Assembly (NCBI GenBank): GCA_017428055.1
Contig: JAFRRN010000044.1
Span: 1-64,000, forward strand
Source: Prevotella sp.
Lineage (GTDB): Bacteria; Bacteroidota; Bacteroidia; Bacteroidales; Bacteroidaceae
Length of the DNA: 64,000 bases
Direction: 5' to 3'
Positions 23,132 to 32,066 of the stretch are shown one piece after another. Position numbers and translations under genes: made by a program. Each line of letters starts with the position of its first letter. Within the stretch, counting starts at the first letter, position 1. The notes beneath the pieces were generated by a model. That model made no database searches, was not told the DNA's origin, and worked only from the letters and a program-made list of their open reading frames with translations.

Positions 23132-26100
23132 GTCATTGACGGCAAGGGTCAGCCTGTGTGTGGCACTCTTGTCGTCGTTTTTTTTGCCCTCCCAAGGTGC
23201 GGGGAAGATGGTGTCGGGGCTTGACAAACGCCAATTCGACAAGTATTGGCGGGTGGAGTCGGAGTCGCCCGAATACCGCCTGTCGTTCATGGGCGACACC
23301 TGCGAAGTGGTTTCCCCGAAGGGTCTGACGCTCTGGAGAAAGGAGAAGATGACGGCGGAGACAACCGTCGAATACGATGTCTGCGTCATGGATGAGGGCA
23401 AGGAGGGCGACCGCCTGAGCGACATGAACTGCTTTTGGCTCGCCTCCGACCCCTCGCGCAAGGATATTTGGTCAAGGGCAAAGTGGCGGAGTGGGGTGTT
23501 CACGAGGTGTTACACCTTGCAGATGTATTATTTGGGCTATGGTGGCAACTCCAATACCACCACCCGCTTCCGCCGATATGACGGCAATGGGGATGGCGTG
23601 AACGACGAATCGAAACGCCCGGCCATCCTGCAAGAATACACCGATGCCGCCCATCTGCTGAAAGCCAACCACTGGTATCACTGGAAAATCGTCAGTTCAC
23701 AGGGGCATACCCGTTTCTATGTCGATGGGGAATTGGTGGTCGATTACCATGACCCCATGCCTTTGAGGGAGGGATGGTTTGGCTTCCGTACCACGTGGTC
23801 GCGCATCCGCATCGCCCATTTCCGTTCCTATCCCTCACCATCTTTCTCCCTCGATGGCGGCATTCCCCTCCATTGGATAGGTGAAACGCCCACGATGAAC
23901 CGCCCGTTGGCATTTGGTGTCCCTTTTGCCAAGGGTGAATTGCGGGATGTTTCCATGTTGACGCTCGCCTCCGATGGTGAAGAAGTGCCAACGGATGCTT
24001 GGATCAACGCCCGTTGGGAAGACGGTTCGGTGAAGTGGGCAGGGCTTTCGGCGGTTGTGCCTTGTGGGAAGGATGGTTGGAAGGTACGGAATAAGACGTA
24101 TAAACATATCGTTTCGGACATTCAAATACATGATTTGGGAAGCCAATACCATGTGTCTACGGGCAAGATGGATGCCTTTGTTCCTAAAAAAGGTAATGCC
24201 CTTATAGACAGTATGTTGATGGAGGGCATCAAGATAGGGGGCAAATGCCATTTAGTAGCGTCATTGAAAGATGGCGACTCTTTCGTTTCAGACATCCGCC
24301 AAGTCAGCATCGAGCGACAAGGGAAGGTGAGTGCCGTCGTCAAGATTGAGGGTGTCCACCATGCCAAAGGACGTGATTGGCTACCGTTTACCGTCAGGTT
24401 ATATTTCTTTGCCCATTCCGAACAGGTGAAGATGGTGCATTCTTTTGTCTATGATGGTGATGAAAAGAAAGATCTTATCGCGTCGTTGGGAATCCGTTGG
24501 CAGGTGCCTTTCCGCGAACAGGTGTACAATCGCCACGTTGCCTTTGCCACAGATGACGGGGGCGTATGGAGCGAACCCGTCCAACCGTTGGATGGGCGGC
24601 GACCGCTCCGTGCGGATGGTGTCAACTGGCAAGGGCGACAAATGGCAGGGCAACGCATCCCCGAACCGACGGCATTTGATGAGATGGACCAGTCCCTCCT
24701 GCGCCATTGGGCGAAATGGGATGGGTATCGGCTCTCGCAACTCACCGACAACTCGTTCTCTATCCGCAAACGGGCAACCGACGGAAGCCCGTGGATAGGT
24801 ACGTTTACGGGCATTCGGTCGCCGGGCTTTGCCTTTGTGGGCGACGTGAGCGGCGGCATGAGCGTGGCCTTGAGAGACTTTTGGCAATCCTATCCCTCGT
24901 CGATAGAGGTGGCGCAAGCCCGTGGCGACGAGGCGGCGTTGACGATGTGGCTGTGGAGTCCCGAGGCGGAGGCGATGAATCTCTGCCACTACGACACCAT
25001 CCCACACGACCTTCTCGCCAGTTACGAGGATGTGCAGGAGGGGCTGAGCACGCCCTACGGCATCGCGCGGACAAGTGTCTTGTGGCTCGCCCTGCAATCC
25101 TCTTACCCCACCAATCAGGGCATTGCCGCCTGGGCTCGCCACATCGAGGGCGACGCACAGTTGCAATGCACTCCCGAATACCTATATGCCAAGCGGGCTT
25201 TCGGCATCTGGTCGTTGCCCGATAGTACCACCTTGTCGTCGGCGAAGGTGGAACGGCGAATCGACCAATACGTCGATTATTATCGGCGAGCCATTGAAGA
25301 ACAGAAATGGTATGGCTTTTGGAACTACGGCGACATGATGCATGCGTATGACGAGGAGCGGCATTCGTGGCGGTATGATGTGGGAGGGTACGCCTGGGAC
25401 AATACCGAACTGGCAACGCCAATGTGGCTCTGGTACAATTTCCTGCGAACGGGGCGGCACGACATCTATCGCATGGCGGAGGCGATGACACGCCATAATG
25501 GCGAGGTGGATTGCTACCATCTCGGCGATTTGGCGGGACTGGGCAGCCGCCACAATGTCTCCCACTGGGGCTGTGGGGCAAAGGAGGCACGGATTAGCCA
25601 GGCGGCATTCAACCGTTTCTACTATTACCTGACCACCGATGAGCGCACGGGCGACCTCATGACCGAGGTGAAAGATGCAGACCAATTGCTCTATCACCTC
25701 GACCCCATGCGCCTGGCAGAGCCGATAAGCAAATATCCCTGCACCGCCCCGGCACGCCTCCGATTCGGCCCGGACTGGTTGGCGTATGCGGGGAATTGGC
25801 TCACGGAGTGGGAACGCACGGGCAATACCCGCTATCGGGATAAGATCTTATCGGGCTTGGAGAGTGTCTCCGCCATGAAAGATGGGCTGTTCACGGGTAA
25901 CAACGCATGGGGATATGACCCCGCGACGGGCAAGATGAGCTACGAGGGAGACCCCTCCGTGCGCCACACCAACCACCTCATGACCATCATGGGCGGTTTC
26001 GAGGTAATGAATGAGCTGCTGCCGATGGTCAACATGTCTGCCTTCGAAGACGTTTGGATCGACTATGCGTCTCGATATAAGCAGATGTCATTTGAGTTGG

Positions 26101-26357
26101 TTCATAGCAAGTTCCCCGTGCGACGACTCCTTGCATACGCCGCATGGCAGCATCGTGACCCCAAGATGGCGGCAGAGGCGTGGCACGACCTGTGGAACCG
26201 CATCGAACATGACGAGGCTCCTGCCTTTGGCATCACCACCGTCATGCCGCCCGAGGTGCCTTCACCCATGACGGAATGGCATGGCATCTCCACCAACGAT
26301 GCCGCCCTGTGGAGCCTCGATGCCATCTATATGCAGGAGGTCATCAAGCATCCTTGA
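23112..26357 (+). CDS. DUF6250 + PL26/YetA-like exo-rhamnogalacturonan lyase fusion
   Basis: A 1081-residue exported protein (hydrophobic signal at about residues 9-30). Residues about 45-250 match the DUF6250 beta-sandwich (TVEYDVCVMDEG, ENHWYHWKIVSS-type segment seen as NHWYHWKIVSSQGHTRFYVDGEL in parts, EGWFGFRTTWSRI). From about residue 255 it follows the PcRGLX/YetA-like order: an N-terminal beta-barrel (GIPLHWIGETPTMNRPLAFG, WEDGSVKWAGL), a second domain, and an alpha-barrel from about 690 (GGYAWDNTELATPMWLWY, RHNVSHWGCG). The fungal member is an exo-acting RG lyase. The 20-base overlap with GH105 supports a shared pathway. No SusC/SusD pair is next to it. Confidence 0.8.
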   Translation: MRQSSIESLTARVSLCVALLSSFFLPSQGAGKMVSGLDKRQFDKYWRVESESPEYRLSFMGDTCEVVSPKGLTLWRKEKMTAETTVEYDVCVMDEGKEGDRLSDMNCFWLASDPSRKDIWSRAKWRSGVFTRCYTLQMYYLGYGGNSNTTTRFRRYDGNGDGVNDESKRPAILQEYTDAAHLLKANHWYHWKIVSSQGHTRFYVDGELVVDYHDPMPLREGWFGFRTTWSRIRIAHFRSYPSPSFSLDGGIPLHWIGETPTMNRPLAFGVPFAKGELRDVSMLTLASDGEEVPTDAWINARWEDGSVKWAGLSAVVPCGKDGWKVRNKTYKHIVSDIQIHDLGSQYHVSTGKMDAFVPKKGNALIDSMLMEGIKIGGKCHLVASLKDGDSFVSDIRQVSIERQGKVSAVVKIEGVHHAKGRDWLPFTVRLYFFAHSEQVKMVHSFVYDGDEKKDLIASLGIRWQVPFREQVYNRHVAFATDDGGVWSEPVQPLDGRRPLRADGVNWQGRQMAGQRIPEPTAFDEMDQSLLRHWAKWDGYRLSQLTDNSFSIRKRATDGSPWIGTFTGIRSPGFAFVGDVSGGMSVALRDFWQSYPSSIEVAQARGDEAALTMWLWSPEAEAMNLCHYDTIPHDLLASYEDVQEGLSTPYGIARTSVLWLALQSSYPTNQGIAAWARHIEGDAQLQCTPEYLYAKRAFGIWSLPDSTTLSSAKVERRIDQYVDYYRRAIEEQKWYGFWNYGDMMHAYDEERHSWRYDVGGYAWDNTELATPMWLWYNFLRTGRHDIYRMAEAMTRHNGEVDCYHLGDLAGLGSRHNVSHWGCGAKEARISQAAFNRFYYYLTTDERTGDLMTEVKDADQLLYHLDPMRLAEPISKYPCTAPARLRFGPDWLAYAGNWLTEWERTGNTRYRDKILSGLESVSAMKDGLFTGNNAWGYDPATGKMSYEGDPSVRHTNHLMTIMGGFEVMNELLPMVNMSAFEDVWIDYASRYKQMSFELVHSKFPVRRLLAYAAWQHRDPKMAAEAWHDLWNRIEHDEAPAFGITTVMPPEVPSPMTEWHGISTNDAALWSLDAIYMQEVIKHP

Positions 26358-26425
26358 CGATAACAGGCTGGGAGAAGCCTCGCCCCAACTATGGTGGGTG
26401 GGCGCGAAGCCGTCATCCGCCTGTC

Positions 26426-26486
26426 GTCCAAAAGGCTTGGACGGGGTGTCCAAAGGGCTTGGACGGGTCGTCCAAGATAGTTGGAC
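26426..26486. repeat. Three tandem 22-bp hairpin units (GTCCAA...TTGGAC)
   Basis: GTCCAA begins at 26426, 26448 and 26470, exactly 22 bases apart. Each is followed 5 bases after its end by TTGGAC (26437, 26459, 26481), giving three small hairpins with 6-base arms. It follows the lyase stop by 69 bases and precedes the DUF6249 gene. There is no T-tract, so I do not call a terminator. Confidence 0.85.
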
Positions 26487-26621
26487 GGCTGTAGAATGAT
26501 GCCTTTATGACGTGTCGGCGTTATGTCGGTTATTCTCGGATGGTGGGAAGTTTTTTTGTGGATGGTGCAACCTTTTCTCCCTTCCCATCGTCTAACCATC
26601 AGTAAACCAAACATCAAGACA

Positions 26622-27347
26622 ATGAAAATGAAGAAGTATATCCTTTTGCTGGCATTGACGCTCTCGCTCAATGTGATGACCGCCAGCGCACAGCCACAAC
26701 TGAAACAGACCGTGACCAACGCCTTACAGACCGCCCGGCAGAAGGCCGACGAGGCCATTCAGGCTGCCGAGAAGGCGCAGGAGTTGGCAGACCGCTTGGA
26801 GGCAGTTGCCGATTCCATCGAGGAAGGCATAGAGGCATTTTCTGACACCACCGAAGCGGCCATGGACATTAACGATACCGACTATGACGATGAGGATGAT
26901 GTGAAGGGCGTGAACGTCAACTTCGACTGGGACCCCAGCCACTATGATAATCCCCTCTCGTGGCTCCTGGCACTCACCGCCACCACGGGTGGAATCCTCT
27001 TTGCCATCCTTGTCGTGTTCTTGGTGTTGCTGTTCTTGTTCCTGCCGTTCATCATCCTCGCGCTGATCCTGCGCCTTATCATCAAGCGGCACAACGACCG
27101 CATCTCCTTGGCAGAGAAGGCGATGGAGAACGGACAGCCCATCCCCGAGAGCCTACGGGGCATTGACAAGCAGAGCGATGAGTACCTATGGAAGCGCGGC
27201 ATCCGCAATGTCGCCATAGGACTGGGCTTGATGTTGATGTTTTGGATATGGCATGCCAACATGTTGGTGGGCATCGGCGCATTGGTGTTCTGCTTTGGCG
27301 TGGGACAGATGATTATGTCAAAGACGTCCAATAGGGACAGAATATAG
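26622..27347 (+). CDS. DUF6249-type membrane protein with signal peptide
   Basis: A 241-residue protein from ATG 26622 (MKMKKYILLLALTLSLNVMTASAQ, a signal peptide). Residues 25-95 are helical and Ala/Glu rich and end in an acidic stretch (NDTDYDDEDDVKG). Two hydrophobic blocks, about 115-145 (LTATTGGILFAILVVFLVLL) and 190-230, sandwich a conserved cytoplasmic segment RHNDRISLAEKAMENGQPIP in parts. The last part is the DUF6249 pattern. Function unknown. It leads an operon with the sigma gene (31 bases on) and the DUF5056 gene, so it may sense the signal or be the target of that sigma factor. Confidence 0.75.
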   Translation: MKMKKYILLLALTLSLNVMTASAQPQLKQTVTNALQTARQKADEAIQAAEKAQELADRLEAVADSIEEGIEAFSDTTEAAMDINDTDYDDEDDVKGVNVNFDWDPSHYDNPLSWLLALTATTGGILFAILVVFLVLLFLFLPFIILALILRLIIKRHNDRISLAEKAMENGQPIPESLRGIDKQSDEYLWKRGIRNVAIGLGLMLMFWIWHANMLVGIGALVFCFGVGQMIMSKTSNRDRI

Positions 27348-27377
27348 GAATCGACATACCCTCAACCATTTAGGTTC

Positions 27378-27917
27378 ATGTCCTCTGAAGATCTCTCTCT
27401 CGTTACCCAGGTGGCTGTGTTTCATAACAAACGGGCTTTCGACAAGCTGGTTATGAAATACCAGTCACTTATACGGCGGTTCTTCCTGGGGCAGACATTG
27501 GGCGACAAGCAGTTGAGCGACGACCTCGCACAGGACACTTTCGTCAAGGCATACACCAACATCGGGCAGTTTAAGGGGCTGTCGAACTTCTCCACGTGGC
27601 TCTATCGCATCGCCTATAATGTGCTTTACGACCATAACCGTTGCACCAAACTGACGGAGACCATCGACCAGCCCGCCGTGGTGCGCCGCCATTCAGAACA
27701 GGCGGACAGCGGGTTGCGGATGGACTTGGCGGAAGCCCTCGCCATCCTCTCGCCCGCCGAGCGCACGTGCATCACCCTGCAACTGATGGAGGGGCAGCCC
27801 ATCAACAAGATCGCCGAGGTTACCGGGATGGCGGAAAGCACCATCAAGTCGCACCTCTCGCGGGGCAAACAGAAATTAGCAAACTATCTAAAAAACAACG
27901 GATATGACAGAAAATGA
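27378..27917 (+). CDS. ECF RNA polymerase sigma factor, unit 5
   Basis: A 179-residue sigma factor. Region 2 (about residues 18-90) has FDKLVMKYQSLIRRFF, LSDDLAQDTFVKAYTN and FSTWLYRIAYNVLYDHNR. Region 4 (about 120-175) has LSPAERTCITLQLMEGQPIN and GMAESTIKSHLSRGKQKL. It lies between a DUF6249 membrane protein and a DUF5056 protein whose start overlaps its end by 14 bases. Confidence 0.93.
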   Translation: MSSEDLSLVTQVAVFHNKRAFDKLVMKYQSLIRRFFLGQTLGDKQLSDDLAQDTFVKAYTNIGQFKGLSNFSTWLYRIAYNVLYDHNRCTKLTETIDQPAVVRRHSEQADSGLRMDLAEALAILSPAERTCITLQLMEGQPINKIAEVTGMAESTIKSHLSRGKQKLANYLKNNGYDRK

Positions 27918-28242
27918 CGAACAGATGCTCATGCGCTTCTTCGATGAGCATAGACAAGACATAGCCGACAATGGCTTCACCGAAAGGGTGATGCGGCAGT
28001 TACCGACAAGAACCATGCGGCTGAGCCGCTGGTGGACTGCGGTATGCTGGGCGATAGGGATTGCCTTATTCTTCATGGTAGATGGGGTGGGGCAGTTGCG
28101 CGGTATCTTCGTCGCCCTTTGGGGTGATGTCGTTGGCATTCTGTCTGCCATACATCTCCCCGTCAGTACCCTTATCATGACTCCCATAGTCCTCTTCACC
28201 CTTTTGGCGATAGAGATATATAGGCTTGCGGAGGAATATTGA
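27904..28242 (+). CDS. DUF5056 membrane protein, probable anti-sigma factor
   Basis: A 112-residue protein with the DUF5056 start pattern (MTENDEQMLMRFFDEHRQDI, then ADNGFTERVMRQLP) and two hydrophobic segments at about 42-62 (WWTAVCWAIGIALFFM) and 80-105. It overlaps the sigma gene by 14 bases. An anti-sigma role is inferred from coupling and from the shared layout with the small proteins at 9345 and 11539. Confidence 0.8.
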   Translation: MTENDEQMLMRFFDEHRQDIADNGFTERVMRQLPTRTMRLSRWWTAVCWAIGIALFFMVDGVGQLRGIFVALWGDVVGILSAIHLPVSTLIMTPIVLFTLLAIEIYRLAEEY

Positions 28243-28330
28243 AAGTCATTTCCTTTCATAAAATGTCTCAAATCTTATAGGCCCAATCAAGATTTTATCA
28301 AACATTTTAATCTTTTTTAATTATTTTGTT

Positions 28331-28338
28331 TACCTTTG
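28331..28338 (+). promoter_or_regulatory. Bacteroidetes -7 promoter element (TACCTTTG) for the porin gene
   Basis: TACCTTTG lies 41 bases before ATG 28380 in an AT-rich stretch. T-rich sequence about 25 bases upstream may serve as the -33 region. Confidence 0.65.
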
Positions 28339-28379
28339 CATGTTGAATGCAAAAAGTACGTTTTTTATATAACAAAATT

Positions 28380-29465
28380 ATGAAAAAGATTATGATGTTT
28401 GTGCTGTTTGCCTCCATGATGGTTGTTGGGGCAAATGCGCAAGAGAAGAAAACGATTGAGTTGCCCGCTTGGCTTAATAACGTGAAGTTTTCGGGTTATG
28501 GTATGTTACAGTACCAAGGGCTTGACAAAGAGAACGCAGAGGAAAACTCCTTCCAGGTCCGTTTGGTGCGTCTCGCCTTGGAAGGGCGCATCCAACAAGA
28601 CTGGTATTGGAAGATGCAGTTGCAACTCAATGGCAATACATCGTCGCTGAACGCCTCTCCGCGTATCGTGGATGTATTTGCAGAGTGGCAGAAGTACAAA
28701 TTCTTCATGGTGAAGGCGGGACAGTTCAAGCGTCCGTTCACCTTTGAGAACCCCATGCACCCTATCACACAGGGCTTCATGTCGTATTCCCAGCCCGTGT
28801 CGAAGTTGGCGGGCTTCTCCGACCGTACGGGCGAGCAGTCGTCGAATGGCCGTGACATCGGTCTGCAAATCCAAGGTGACTTCCTTCCCAATGCTGCCGG
28901 TCGCAACCTGTTGCACTATCAGGTAGGCGTGTTCAATGGCGAGGGCATCAACCAAAAGGACAAAGATAACAAGAAAGACATCATCGGCGGAATGTGGGTG
29001 ATGCCCATTAAGGGCTTGCGCATCGGTGCTTTCGGATGGACGGGAACGCGGTATATGGCTACAACGGGAACAGATGCCAATGGCAATACTGTTAGTGCAA
29101 CGGAGAGCGTCCGCAAGAACCGCTACGCCCTCAGTGCCGAGTATGCACAGAATGACTGGACACTTCGCTCGGAGTATGTGCATAGCCAGGGTTATGCCGC
29201 CAACAAGGACAAGGGTGACAAGGCGGATGGCTTCTACGCCCTCTGCATCGCCCCTATCATTAAGAACAAGCTCCATGCCAAGGCCCGTTACGATGTCTAT
29301 CGCGACCAGAAAACATGGGAGTCGTCCAAGACTTATTATGAGATCGGTGCCGACTACCTCTTCACAAAGAACTTGCAGTTAAACTTGGAGTATGCGCTTG
29401 TCAACGACCGCTCCATCCACAAGAACCATAACTTGATAGATGTGGAACTTGACTTCCGATTCTAA
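28380..29465 (+). CDS. Phosphate-selective porin O/P family outer-membrane protein
   Basis: A 361-residue protein from ATG 28380 with a Sec signal (MKKIMMFVLFASMMVVGANAQ). The beta-barrel strands alternate in the manner of the PorO/P family: KFSGYGMLQYQG, FQVRLVRLALEGRI, WYWKMQLQLNG, FFMVKAGQFKRPFTFENP, and a final strand LIDVELDFRF that ends in Phe as outer-membrane barrels do. The GQFKRPF segment is typical. Solute unknown; the family name comes from Pseudomonas phosphate/polyphosphate channels. The pyrophosphatase gene follows after 22 bases, so a phosphate link is possible. Confidence 0.88.
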   Translation: MKKIMMFVLFASMMVVGANAQEKKTIELPAWLNNVKFSGYGMLQYQGLDKENAEENSFQVRLVRLALEGRIQQDWYWKMQLQLNGNTSSLNASPRIVDVFAEWQKYKFFMVKAGQFKRPFTFENPMHPITQGFMSYSQPVSKLAGFSDRTGEQSSNGRDIGLQIQGDFLPNAAGRNLLHYQVGVFNGEGINQKDKDNKKDIIGGMWVMPIKGLRIGAFGWTGTRYMATTGTDANGNTVSATESVRKNRYALSAEYAQNDWTLRSEYVHSQGYAANKDKGDKADGFYALCIAPIIKNKLHAKARYDVYRDQKTWESSKTYYEIGADYLFTKNLQLNLEYALVNDRSIHKNHNLIDVELDFRF

Positions 29466-29487
29466 TCATTATTAACATTCATAGATT

Positions 29488-31683
29488 ATGAACAACATTC
29501 CTTCAGTTTTTTGGCTTGTACCCATTGCCTCTATCGTTGCCTTGTGCATGGCATGGTTCTTCTTCAAGTCAATGATTTCGGCTGATGAGGGCACCCCGCG
29601 AATGCGCGAGATTGCCAAGTATGTACGTGACGGCGCCATGGCTTACCTGAAACAGCAGTATAAGGTGGTGCTGTATGTGTTTATTGCCTTAGCGGTGTTG
29701 TTTGCCTTTATGGCATACGTGCTGCATGTGCAGAATCCGTGGGTGCCTTTCGCATTCCTCACGGGTGGTTTCTTCTCTGGCTTGGCTGGCTTCTTCGGTA
29801 TGAAGACGGCAACCTACGCATCTGGCCGCACGGCCAATGCCGCTCGCAAGAGCCTCGACGCAGGCTTAAAGATTGCCTTCCGCTCCGGTGCGGTGATGGG
29901 ATTGACCGTTGTGGGACTCGGCTTGCTTGACATTGCCATTTGGTTTGTCATCCTCCGTTCTGTCTACACCGAGGGAAGCATCGCCTTGATTACCATTACC
30001 ACGACCATGTTGACCTTTGGTATGGGTGCCTCTACACAGGCCCTGTTTGCCCGTGTGGGCGGTGGTATCTATACGAAAGCCGCTGATGTGGGAGCCGACA
30101 TCGTGGGTAAGGTGGAAGCCGACATCCCCGAGGACGACCCGCGCAACCCCGCCACCATCGCCGACAATGTGGGAGACAACGTAGGTGACGTGGCTGGTAT
30201 GGGAGCCGACCTCTATGAGAGCTATTGTGGCTCTATCCTTTCTACGGCTGCCCTTGGTGCTACCGCTTTCGCGATGGTGCCTGATATGCAACTCAAGGCT
30301 GTCATCGCCCCGATGCTTATCGCTGCCGTGGGTGTGTTCCTGTCATTGCTTGGCATTTTCCTTGTCCGCACAAAAGAAGGGGCTACCATGAAAGACTTGC
30401 TTCGCTCATTGGCACTTGGCACGAATGTATCTGCCGTTCTCATCGCCGTTGCCACATTTATCATTTTATATTTGCTTGGCATCGAGAATTGGCTTGGCCT
30501 TTCCTTCTCCGTGATTAGTGGTCTTGCTGCCGGTGTCATCATCGGACAGGCAACCGAATACTATACCTCCCATTCATATAAACCAACCCAGAAGATTTCG
30601 GAGGCTGGCCTGACCGGCTCGGCTACCGTCATCATCAAGGGTATCGGTACGGGTATGATTTCTACTTGTATACCCGTTGTGACTATTGGCGTTGCCATCT
30701 TGATGAGCTACCTCTGCGCCAATGGCTTCGACCTGTCGATGTCTTCAGAGAGTTTGGCACATGGCCTGTACGGCATCGGTATCGCTGCCGTGGGTATGCT
30801 CTCCACATTGGGCATCACGCTTGCCACCGACGCATACGGACCAATTGCCGACAATGCGGGTGGAAATGCCGAGATGAGTGAGTTGGGAGAGGAGGTGCGC
30901 CACCGCACGGATGCCCTCGATGCCCTCGGCAACACCACAGCCGCTACGGGCAAGGGCTTTGCCATCGGCTCTGCCGCCCTTACTGCGTTGGCATTGCTTG
31001 CATCTTATATTGAGGAGATCAAGATTGCCATGGAACGTGCCGGCATGATGATGGAGAACGTGAAGGGAGAGGCTATCACTGCCGCACAGGCAACCATCCC
31101 CGACTTCATGAATTATTTCCAGGTGAACTTGATGAATCCCAAGGTGTTGGTGGGTGCCTTTATTGGTGCCATGGCAGCGTTCCTTTTCTGTGGGTTGACC
31201 ATGGAAGCCGTAGGTCGCGCCGCCCAGAAGATGGTGGTAGAGGTACGTCGGCAGTTCAAGGAGATAGCTGGAATCCTGGAGGGAACGGGCACGCCTGACT
31301 ACGGACGTTGCGTGGAGATCTCCACCCGTGCCGCCCAACATGAGATGATCTTCCCCTCCATCTTGGCGATTATCATCCCCATCATCGTGGGAATCGTGCT
31401 TGGCGTGGCTGGCGTGTTGGGCTTGTTGGTCGGTGGACTGGCAGGTGGCTTCACATTGGCGGTGTTTATGGCTAATGCCGGCGGTGCTTGGGACAATGCG
31501 AAGAAGAATGTCGAGGAAGGCAACTTCGGTGGTAAGGGTTCGTTTGCCCATAAGGCAACCATCGTGGGTGACACGGTGGGTGACCCCTTCAAGGACACCA
31601 GTGGTCCGTCGCTGAATATCTTGATTAAGTTGATGTCGATGGTGAGCATCGTCATGGCAGGATTGACCGTGGCATTTTCATAA
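29488..31683 (+). CDS. hppA: Membrane-bound ion-pumping pyrophosphatase (K+-stimulated type)
   Basis: A 731-residue, multi-span (about 16 helices) protein that couples hydrolysis of pyrophosphate to H+ or Na+ export across the inner membrane. The catalytic loop GGGIYTKAADVGADIVGKVE (with the DVGAD Asp residues) and NPATIADNVGDNVGDVAGMG are intact, as are DAYGPIADNAGGNAEM and the C-terminal DTVGDPFKDTSGPSLNILI. In the segment GNTTAATGKGFAIGSAAL the Ala after NTTA sits where K+-independent enzymes carry Lys, which marks the K+-stimulated class. I cannot tell H+ from Na+ pumping by eye. It ends at a strong terminator. Confidence 0.95.
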   Translation: MNNIPSVFWLVPIASIVALCMAWFFFKSMISADEGTPRMREIAKYVRDGAMAYLKQQYKVVLYVFIALAVLFAFMAYVLHVQNPWVPFAFLTGGFFSGLAGFFGMKTATYASGRTANAARKSLDAGLKIAFRSGAVMGLTVVGLGLLDIAIWFVILRSVYTEGSIALITITTTMLTFGMGASTQALFARVGGGIYTKAADVGADIVGKVEADIPEDDPRNPATIADNVGDNVGDVAGMGADLYESYCGSILSTAALGATAFAMVPDMQLKAVIAPMLIAAVGVFLSLLGIFLVRTKEGATMKDLLRSLALGTNVSAVLIAVATFIILYLLGIENWLGLSFSVISGLAAGVIIGQATEYYTSHSYKPTQKISEAGLTGSATVIIKGIGTGMISTCIPVVTIGVAILMSYLCANGFDLSMSSESLAHGLYGIGIAAVGMLSTLGITLATDAYGPIADNAGGNAEMSELGEEVRHRTDALDALGNTTAATGKGFAIGSAALTALALLASYIEEIKIAMERAGMMMENVKGEAITAAQATIPDFMNYFQVNLMNPKVLVGAFIGAMAAFLFCGLTMEAVGRAAQKMVVEVRRQFKEIAGILEGTGTPDYGRCVEISTRAAQHEMIFPSILAIIIPIIVGIVLGVAGVLGLLVGGLAGGFTLAVFMANAGGAWDNAKKNVEEGNFGGKGSFAHKATIVGDTVGDPFKDTSGPSLNILIKLMSMVSIVMAGLTVAFS

Positions 31684-31699
31684 AGAAAAAGTGTTCATA

Positions 31700-31766
31700 A
31701 AGAGTGGAAAAATATTTGCGTGAGATAAAAGCAACGTGTTTTTTCCACTCTTCTTTTTCTTTTTTC
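31700..31766 (+). terminator. Rho-independent terminator after hppA
   Basis: AAGAGTGGAAAAA (31700-31712) pairs with TTTTTTCCACTCTT (31739-31752), followed by a T-rich tail (CTTTTTCTTTTTT). Confidence 0.75.
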
Positions 31767-31778
31767 AAATAATTTTCT

Positions 31779-31786
31779 TAATTTTG
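31779..31786 (+). promoter_or_regulatory. Bacteroidetes -7 promoter element (TAATTTTG)
   Basis: TAATTTTG lies 29 bases before ATG 31816, at typical spacing for a short leader. Confidence 0.6.
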
Positions 31787-31815
31787 CCACCGATAACAAT
31801 CAATAACTAATAGAT

Positions 31816-32004
31816 ATGTCAAGTCATAGTTCATCGACAAAGAAACATCACCATCATCACAATGATAGTTCTGAGGTGTTTAAGAAGAAAGCCCTCAAGG
31901 CCAAGGCTCGTAAGGATTTCTTGGAGAAAGCAACATTTTATATTCTGATGATTTTGGCCGCAGTTGTTATTTTTGGCGTGTTCTTTGCATACACGTTGGG
32001 ATAA
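31816..32004 (+). CDS. Small membrane protein with a His-rich N-terminus
   Basis: A 62-residue protein with its own promoter and terminator. The N-terminus holds a run of Ser and Lys, then HHHHHN, a Lys-rich helix (FKKKALKAKARKDFLEKA) and one membrane helix at about 42-60 (FYILMILAAVVIFGVFFAYTL). Family not recognised. By the positive-inside rule the His/Lys part should face the cytoplasm. The His run may bind metal, but this is a guess. Confidence 0.75.
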   Translation: MSSHSSSTKKHHHHHNDSSEVFKKKALKAKARKDFLEKATFYILMILAAVVIFGVFFAYTLG

Positions 32005-32030
32005 CCTCGGTGGGGTAGATAAAAAGTAAA

Positions 32031-32066
32031 AACGCAATCAAATCTTGGATTTGGTTGCGTTTTCTT
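32031..32066. terminator. Terminator between the His-rich gene and tRNA-Cys
   Basis: AACGCAATCAAATC (32031-32044) pairs with GATTTGGTTGCGTT (32048-32061, one G-T pair), followed by TTTCTTT on the plus strand. On the minus strand the A-rich run before it gives TTTTTACTTTTT, so it could also stop transcripts coming through the tRNA gene. Confidence 0.85.

Noticed and set aside
22310-23503. 397-codon minus-strand open frame across GH105 and the lyase
   Set aside because: It lies opposite two well supported enzymes and crosses their junction. Its sequence is low-quality (His/Arg rich) and shows no domain.
24399-25590. Two long minus-strand frames inside the lyase gene
   Set aside because: Arg/Pro-rich translations typical of antisense reads of GC-rich coding DNA.
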